The translations under genes and the position numbers were made by a program. 64,000 nucleotides of DNA from Phaeosaccion multiseriatum (taxonomy: Eukaryota; Ochrophyta, other classes), in contig OZ218952.1 of assembly GCA_965112735.1 (NCBI GenBank), positions 5,518,001-5,582,000 on the forward strand, in the 5' to 3' direction. Each line of letters begins with the position of its first letter. Position 1 is the first letter of the stretch. A model generated the notes under the pieces. The model had not been told where the DNA came from. It made no database searches and saw only the letters and a list, made by a program, of their open reading frames with translations. Below are positions 57,402 to 64,000 of this stretch, one piece after another.

Positions 57402-58044
57402 TGCTGGCAAGTACGACGTGTTTCTGAGCCACTCTGGGGAGGAGAAGCGGGGCATTGGACTTACGCTGCACACGATCTTGGAGCTGAGAGGAATTCCGAC
57501 TTTCTTGGACGAGCCAAGCTTGCACGGAGGCGATCGCGCGGAGGACAAGATGCTCAAGGTGGCCCGCACCGCCCCGATTGGCGTGATCGTGCTGAGTCCG
57601 TCTTTTGTGTGCCGAGAGTGGCCTCTTCAGGAGATGCAAATCTTCATGGAGAGGGCGGAGAAGGCGAAGAGGGGTGAAGAAAAGTTCAAGTTGGTACCGC
57701 TATTCTTCGGGCTGACGGCTGAAGAATGCGGTGAAATGGAGCTACTACAAGGAAACCATCCTAGCGTGAAGGATACGTGGGACGAATGGAAAGGATTGAA
57801 ATGGGGTTGGCAGAAGGAGACGGAGAATAGAGCGAGTGACCTTGCTAAAAGGCTGCTGACGAGTGTGGGTGCACACACGGGTGTCCGCAATGACCAGCGA
57901 GAAGGTCTACTTGCTTTGGCCGAGCGAGTGGCCAACGTGGTGGAGAAGAACGTGACGGAGTTCGAGCATGAGAAGAGAGCTGCACCTAACACGAGCGGAA
58001 GGGATAAGGAGGTTGTTGAACCTACGTCAAGCAGTGCGAATTGA
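57402..58044 (+). CDS. TIR domain of copy 2, in a shifted frame
   Basis: The frame codes DAGKYDVFLSHSGEEKRG, IPTFLDEPSLHGGDRAEDKM, SPSFVCREWPLQEMQIFMER (putative catalytic Glu) and then a helical tail ending at TGA 58042-58044. It has no ATG before the domain; the first in-frame ATG is inside it. It therefore should be read as the C-terminus of the upstream LRR-Roc-COR protein, as in copy 1. A single-base change at the C10 run (about 57344-57353) or the T6 run (57365-57370) would join the two frames; no intron of credible size fits. It may be an assembly error, a real disabling mutation or slippage. The domain is the closest match in the window to the TIR at 2-724. Confidence 0.8.
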
Positions 58045-58439
58045 AGGCCGCCAGCATATGACGGATAATACAAAGAGTGAAGAGAGAGGCAACCACACAC
58101 GTCTCTCAATTACTTTTGCTTATTTGCTCGCCTCCTGATAAGTGTGGCTGGGCGACGTCGAGGTTGCTTCTAGTATTCCTTCCTGGATCGCTCGCTCCCA
58201 GTGTCGATATCGCTGCTGCTGTCTCCTTTCCTCCTTTCCTGTGAGTACGATCACTGCCGACTCGCCCTCTTCGACGGACACGTTCAAGCACTGCGAGGAG
58301 GGATGAGGACAAGGACGGACAGACGGAGCGGACATGAAGTAGACACGAGCAGGGCCAACGCGACGAGTTAGTTTGTATTCGTAGCTCAGTCCTCCTCCAA
58401 AAGAAGGCAAAGCGCTCACCCTGACTACGCCCATCTCGT

Positions 58440-61285
58440 CGCTCTCGGTGGATGAGCAGCTGCGCTGCCGGCCAAGCTCAGAGGCTCACCCCGCTGGTAT
58501 ACCGTCCATATCCCCCTTCGGTGCTGCTGGCACAGCGGGGGAGGTGAGGCCATCGATCCACAAAGAGGTTGAGTCACGATTAGCGTGTGCATACGGAAGA
58601 GCGCGCACAGTCAGGAGGAGAGCGAGCCCTTGCTCTCCACAGTCAGTAGCTCCTGCAACAAAAGAAGCTGTAAGGTCTCTGTGATACTACTCGTACTTCA
58701 CTCTGTTCTACTGCGAAGTATCTACTTGCGAGCTGACCTTGTCGTGTGTCCGCGGCCCAGTGAAGAGCGCCGCCTCGAGCCTCGAAGGCATGAGGCCTTG
58801 CTGAGGCCTTGCTTCTGGACGAAGCTGGGCAGACAGAGAGAGCGCGCGCCAACACACACACAGAGAGAGAGAGAAAAGAGGGCAGAGAAGTGCCAAGGGA
58901 AAGCATCAGAAGGGGGGGGAGGGAGACTTGAGAAGGACATTTTTCGATAGAGGGAGAGAGACACACAGATTAGAGAGGTAGAGTAGGGCAGAGTGCAGAG
59001 AGGGAGGGACAAGAGGCACACGCGGGCACAGGAGAGGAGTTGATCGGAAGAGGGCGGGGGTAACAAGACGCAGGACGAGGGGGGAGGCGGAGAGGGAGAG
59101 GGAAAGAGTGAGACAGAGTCAGAGAGAGGGGAAGAAAGAGAGATTGGAGAGAGATAAATACAAACACACGCAGAGAGAGATTCCAGAGAGATTGATGGAG
59201 ACACCAGAGCAGGAATGATACATGGAGAGAAGAGACACAGAGAGAGAGCAGCCCTCACTCACCGCGGTGACGTGTCTCCAGAACCACGACTAGAGCATGT
59301 AGCCCAGAACCACGACTAGAGCATGTAGCCCAGAAGCAACAGTAGTAGCAGCAGCGGCAGCAGTAGCAGCAGCAGCAGCAGCAGCAGCAGCAGGGCCCCG
59401 AGCCTGGGGAGCAGAACTTGTCTGTGGACAGAGGGGCCGTACGCAAAGTACATGTGGATTCCTCATGTGCGTCAGCGTTTGGGCCAGGAAAGGAGTGTGA
59501 GTGCGTGCGTGTGCGTGCGTGCGTGCCGTGTGTGCCGTGACGTTGCGTTTGTGACTGACCTGGGTAGTCCTCCTCAGAAGTCTTCGATATCTGTTTGTTG
59601 CACAACACCAACACACACGCACCTCTCTGCAGCAGCAAGTAGGGTATGAGACATAGCAGCCCCAATACAACGACAGCACGTTTGGCACGTGTGACGGAAC
59701 ATGGACGTCTCCACCCAAGGAGAAGATGGTGAAGAAGGCGATGGCAGCAAATGGCAGGAGCACGGGGATGCCCGGGCTGTACATGAGGCACACCGTGACG
59801 ACCATGCCGATGTGGGTGCAGCGAGCCTGCCAGTGGGTTGGTGGGGGTGGGTCGTGTCAGGACGGGGAGGTGGCAGTGGTGGTGGGTGGTGTCAGTTACA
59901 GTGGGGTAGTTAGTACGGTAGGGTTTTCGGCATTCATGACCTTAATCAGACCCCCTCGTACCCTTCTGCCCGCCACCGATGTTGGACACAACACAAGGTC
60001 CGACAGGGGGGGGGGGCGAGGCAGGTACAAATGGAGAGCATATCGTCGCATTGTCTCGGGGTCAAGAGGTTGGGACTGAATGGCACGGACAAGAGGGAAG
60101 GGTTCTGGCCTCTGTTGATTGGCCCTTCGGTGTTGTATGAATGCTTCGCCTGCCTTGCAGTTTGGCTTCCTCACTCATTCACTCCCTCTTTCATTCGCTC
60201 CCACCTACTCACTCACTCACTCACTCACACACTCACTTAAGTGCTCTCTCACCCCCTCCCTCCCCTGCTTACCACGCCGTCTTTGGCGAGGTTGACTCCG
60301 AAGATGGCGAAAATGATGGTGCTGTAGGCGATGGTGCTCACGGCTATGTTGATAAGCTTCAGCACCAAAGAGCGCTTGCTTTTCTGGGGGTGGGGGGTTA
60401 GGGGAGGAAGGGAGGGAGGGAGGGAGGCAAGGATTGAGTGATTGAGTGAGTGAGGGAGGGCATCAGACAAAGAGACCGCTCCTTGAAGTCACGAACAGGT
60501 TGCTACATGGAGCCAAAAAGGGAACAGCGAGAGGAAAGGAGGAAGGAAGGACGAAGCAAGGGAATGCACATGAAGGAGTGAGAGGGAGTATGCTGCTCAC
60601 AGACAGGGGAGTGCGCTTCTGATTGATGGAAGAGTGGAGGGCGAGCTGCTGACAAAGGGGGGGTCTCGTGTGCGGAAGATACGACGGGGGGGGGGGGGGG
60701 AGGAAGCGTTGCGAGGCGTGAGGGTCGGAGGAGAACAAGGCTCAAGGATTCTGTACTGTACGAGAGAGAGCGAGAGGGAGAGGAGTTAAATGCCTACCTG
60801 CACCAAGCTCGATCACAAGAGTGTGGTGTTGTGGAAGATAAGCCGCAACCGCGAACAAGTCGCTCGTGTCCTGGAGAGAGGGAGGGTAGGGTGACAACAG
60901 GGTAGAAGAGGGTAGGGAAAACATCAGCTCCAAGGGGTTTTGGGCTTTGGCGTGCTCTTCTCACACAAAAGCCTGCACACCCAAAAAGTGACCTACGATC
61001 AGGTAGACCGACACCCCTCTCTCTCTCTACCTCCTTCGCTTTCTCCCTGATGTTTCCAAGCATCAGGACCATCCATGCCCACACACCTGTCGCTGGCTGT
61101 GCCCCCCCCCTCTCCGTCTCCATCAATAACTTAGTGCTACTCCACTGCCACACCGCCCCTCACTGGACTGGGAAGAGCAGACACGAATACATCTCCCTGG
61201 GCCAGACGTCTGCGAAGCTGCACACGTTCTCGTCGTTTGGGTCCTCGAACAGGATCCAGCTCTCTCGCGGGAAAAAACACGCCAT
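58440..61285 (-). pseudogene. Decayed membrane-protein gene, copy 2
   Basis: Paralogue of 48170-50430, longer at its 5' side. Exon-like pieces on the minus strand: MACFFPRESWILFEDPNDEN...LLFPVQ (about 61165-61285, ATG and a GTGAGG donor), VWAWMVLMLGNIREKAKE (about 61040-61095), DTSDLFAVAAYLPQHHTLVI (60798-60872, flanked by CAG and GTAGGC), KLINIAVSTIAYSTIIFAIF (about 60290-60388) and CLMYSPGIPVLLPFAAIAFF (about 59720-59800). A segment matching GGGQKDKRAD of copy 1 reads into a stop near 59950. A 25-base piece (CCAGAACCACGACTAGAGCA) is duplicated at 59278 and 59307. Polytopic membrane protein, family unresolved; some exons may still be intact. Confidence 0.45.
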
Positions 61286-61950
61286 TGTCCCAGCCAAATG
61301 ATGATGACTGACATCCCAGTGGCATCACGTGTTGGTGATCCAAATCTTCACAGGAAGGCGACCTATTATCCACATAGCTGGGGCCCTGCTGCTGAAGAGG
61401 GAGGTACAGTGTGGTACAGTCCACCCTGTGAGAAGACTTGTCACGCCTTTGGAAGTAGTGGCGGCTAGGGGACTTCCTCTGAATGGAGGCAGCACAGGCG
61501 GGACGGGAGAAAACCTAAACTCCTTTAAAGTGCAGTGTTTCGCATAATGGAGCGGCACTTGGGGCCTTCTTCTTGGCCACAACCGGAGCGAGATGGAGGG
61601 AAATGGATGGAGCAACGACAAAAAACCCCTTTGAAGAATTTGCGTGGAGGGAGACGAGGATGGATACGTGGTGGGTTTTGAGCTGCCCCACAATGGGACC
61701 CAAGGTAAGAAGGTCGTGGAGGTTGTGGGGCTGGGGTCAGGGTTGGTATCCCCCTTGCGCGTGTTCATCTCTACATGCGGCTGGGGAAGATAGCGCTCTT
61801 GCTGAAGAAAGGAATGTCTTCGGGGTGGTTGCCAGTGACTGCCTACAACTCCCCCTTAAAAGGTTTGGGACTCAGCTTTGAGTGTAGGTGGGAAAAGGGA
61901 CTTGGCGTTTATAATGAGCAAGAGCATTCCCCATCTCGCATTTCACTAAC

Positions 61951-62640
61951 GGAGCATTCCGTCGGAGCTATGTTAGATAGACCAGCTCTCCGATTTCCTG
62001 GGGCTGCGAGCCTGTCCGACAAGTACCTCACAGGTAAGTGGTACGATAGCAGTGGTTTGCGCCGAAGCTAGACAAGGACGGGCTCAAGCTGGACGCAGAC
62101 AAGCTTCGCACTGACAAAGTCCTCACTGAGGTCTTTGCCAGGGCTGTTTAGAATGCTGTCCTGGACAAGAACAGGGAGAGTGAGCAGGAGGAGAGCGGGC
62201 GGTCTTTCAACAAGGACCTGGGGTGTAGCTCTGCTGGAAAAGCTCGTGGACTTGGGTGTCGTCTTCGAGAAGGCGGATCCTGGTGATGACGCCATTCGTG
62301 CCGAAGTCTCCCCGCGCATGCCAGATCCGATGGTTGACAAGCAGGGGCAGAAACTATGAGATGCGGCACAGTCGGTCAGCGATTCTTTGAACGACAAGGA
62401 GGTTAATTTTAAAGCAGCTGTGCCTCACGCTGGAGCGCCCCCCTTCGCTAGGCACGATTGCGAAACTGGCGGCGACTCTCTGTGGTGGTGGGCTGGAGGC
62501 AAGGGGCGTGGTTTGCTGCTACCGAGGAGGCTACATGGCCTGTCGCAGCTGCGTGACCAGCGAGAAGATGTGTTTGCTTTTGCCATAAGAGTGGCCGGCA
62601 CAGTGAAAGATACGTTGATTTGTCACCATCCCGATACATG
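61951..62640 (+). pseudogene. Remnant of a further LRR/TIR receptor gene
   Basis: At 61951 GGAGCATTCCGTCGGAGC begins like an LRR exon, but the acceptor CAG has become AAC and the exon is 83 bases instead of 72. It still ends CTCACAG|GTAAGTGGTACG, the cassette intron start. Further on, 62545-62620 reads QLRDQREDVFAFAIRVAGTV, matching the TIR tail LRDDQKEDLFALAKRVANKV of 2-724. The middle of the gene is missing or unrecognisable and contains stops. Confidence 0.7.
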
Positions 62641-63349
62641 CAGATACGCAAGCATTCAAGTAAAGTTCAATCGTCACCCCAAGTTGGCGTACAGAAAAAG
62701 TCGATTGTCGTATCCATTACTCAACCTTTAGGAGGGAAGAGATTCGTGTGGAACTCCCCCCCTTCCCCCTTGTTGATGTGTCAATCATCGACACGGGATG
62801 GATCTAGATACAGATAGAAGGGTGTCGCAGAACCCACAGTCCAGCCTACGACGACAATTGTCAATTAGACTACTACTAGACAAGTGGAGCGACTGGTACG
62901 TGTATTAATACAGCTTAACCCGAGAGCAAGCCTGCTGGCTGCCCTGTCCTTACACAACCAGGCTCTGAGAGAGGAACCCAGGCTCCTGAGCGACGTGCGT
63001 CAGTACTTCGCATATCACAAATGGCATCGACCTACAAACATCCCCAATGCCTAACCCCAGCTTCTTGCTCCCCCCTCATTAGCACTATATACTACTGTAA
63101 CCCCCATACTGCCACACTAACTAACACTACTGCAACTGCATACTACCCCGCTAACTAATACTTAAACTACAAGGCCTAGAAGCCAAAATGCGAGGGATAA
63201 TACTGCAGCTCCAGGAAAGAGGGCAGCCCAGCACCACTCCCAATCGGCCTCCTCCTCTTTCTCCTTCTTATCTTATCACACATTTCAAGCACACCCTTTC
63301 ACTTCCCCCCCCCACCCTCCTGTTTGCTTTCCCTCTGTCTCTTGCTTTT
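62641..63349. other. 3' flank of the EP-domain gene with a partial duplicate
   Basis: A short segment at about 62680-62710 (GTACAGAAAAAGTCGATTGTCG) resembles 63467-63492 inside the EP-domain gene in the same orientation, a probable broken copy. The rest is AT-richer than the window average and shows no gene. Confidence 0.4.
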
Positions 63350-63952
63350 CTACATATCCGCCAATCGCCGCTGGGCTTCCAAGCAAACTTGTTCGACCTC
63401 ACGCAGTTGTGTTTTCAGCATTCCCTCGTCTTCTGGGTGGATCTGTATCCATCGGCGCTCAAAGTCCGCGTATCGAAAAGGTCGATTGTCGTTCTCAACG
63501 TACGCGGTTCCATTCTCCATAAAGCTGTAGCGCTTCTTGTCTGGAAACCCCCCATCATCTCCCTTGTTGTAGTTGAGTCGATGATAGTTGGCGCAATCCA
63601 AGGGCTCAACAAGAGTGCGGTAGTTGTTGGCCCTAGTCAACCATGTGATGTGAGGTGCGTCTGTCCAGGGAAATCGAATGCTTGCATTCCACCACCTCTC
63701 TTCGTCCAAAGGCGGGTTTCCCTTGAGAGCCCCGTCCCAAAATGCAGCCAATTCTCGGCGTGCCTCCTCAGCCTCGGTCTTCCTCTGGTCATTTTCCCCG
63801 AGGCGATACACATGAACGTGCCACGGCACCTCCGAGCCCTCTTCTGTCAAGGCGGACGCCTCCAAGGACTCCTTAATGGACCCTAGTCTGGCCAAATTTC
63901 TTGTCATCCTTTCCTCCTCCTTATTGCGCTTGTTCTTGTCGATGGTGCCCAT
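63350..63952 (-). CDS. EP-domain (EDS1/PAD4-type) protein
   Basis: A 200-aa frame from ATG 63952 (MGTIDKNKRNKEEERMTRN) to the stop at 63350. It is helical and charged throughout. The central part carries ARRELAAFWDGALKGNPPLD, WLTRANNYRTLVEPLDCANY followed by HR, then an acidic loop, YVENDNRPFRYADFERRW and a final amphipathic helix. In plant EDS1, PAD4 and SAG101 the C-terminal EP domain has the same signature in the same order: a helix ending in YRRLVEPLDIANYY/HR, a loop, then GRPxRY...RW/GYE. EP domains bind nucleotide products of TIR enzymes. No lipase-like domain is present; it could lie upstream past the window edge, because the frame stays open there and an upstream exon is possible. Its place beside TIR receptor genes suggests a shared pathway, which is inference. 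Confidence 0.8.
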   Translation of the reverse strand: MGTIDKNKRNKEEERMTRNLARLGSIKESLEASALTEEGSEVPWHVHVYRLGENDQRKTEAEEARRELAAFWDGALKGNPPLDEERWWNASIRFPWTDAPHITWLTRANNYRTLVEPLDCANYHRLNYNKGDDGGFPDKKRYSFMENGTAYVENDNRPFRYADFERRWIQIHPEDEGMLKTQLREVEQVCLEAQRRLADM

Positions 63953-64000
63953 GATGTACTCCAAGGTAAAAAAAGCAACCAACCATCTCCCACCTCCTCT

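Noticed and set aside
57394-58044. TIR at 57402-58044 as an independent gene
   Set aside because: No ATG precedes the domain in its frame, and copy 1 shows the same TIR joined to COR; a frameshift is the simpler reading.
1-64000. Intact transposable elements
   Set aside because: No transposase, integrase or reverse transcriptase motifs were seen in any frame; repeats are simple, tandem or segmental.

Overview
This window is nuclear DNA from a eukaryote, most likely a photosynthetic stramenopile (ochrophyte alga) or another alga with a complex red plastid. The genes are split by GT-AG introns, mostly with GTGAGT/GTAAGT donors, and most introns are short except where microsatellites swell them. 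Two nucleus-encoded proteins (a DUF3172 protein and a YchJ-like protein) start with a signal peptide followed by an Ala/Gln-Gly/Ala-Phe motif, as in heterokont plastid pre-sequences. A short (CCCTAA)n tract is present. Simple repeats are abundant, especially homopurine (GGA)n. I found no rRNA, tRNA, CRISPR or bacterial-type operon. The species cannot be fixed from the sequence alone.

Layout. Positions 1-42000 are a compact run of housekeeping-type genes that mostly alternate in strand: the 3' end of a TIR gene (2-724), a plastid DUF3172 protein (-), a beta-carbonic anhydrase (+), a small coiled-coil protein (-), an RBR ubiquitin ligase (+), a transglutaminase-like protein (-), a SET-DNMT2 fusion (+), a WDR43/Utp5 ribosome-biogenesis protein (-), a 23-exon SOS1-type Na+/H+ antiporter (+), a YchJ-like protein (-), a JmjC protein (+) and a CHCHD2/MIX17-like protein (-). 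Exon boundaries were derived by hand; for almost every gene all introns keep phase, which is the main support for the models.

Positions 43400-64000 are an accessory, immune-like region. Two LRR-Roc-COR-TIR (TIR-ROCO) receptor genes lie head to tail. Their LRRs are built from exon-intron cassettes: one LRR per 72-bp exon, or a double LRR per 144-bp exon, separated by near-identical ~76-bp introns. Each receptor gene is followed by a decayed copy of the same membrane-protein gene, giving a tandem repeat of about 10 kb. A third, ruined LRR/TIR copy follows, and at the right edge is a gene for a protein with a clear EDS1/PAD4-type EP domain, the domain that in plants reads the products of TIR enzymes.

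The strongest points are (1) an EP-domain gene beside TIR receptors in an alga, (2) LRR cassette arrays whose introns look more conserved than their exons and carry a palindrome, and (3) one polypeptide joining a SET lysine-methyltransferase domain to a complete DNMT2 tRNA-methyltransferase. Two apparent one-base frameshifts sit in or next to homopolymer runs (G10 in the antiporter, C10 before a TIR domain) and may be assembly errors.
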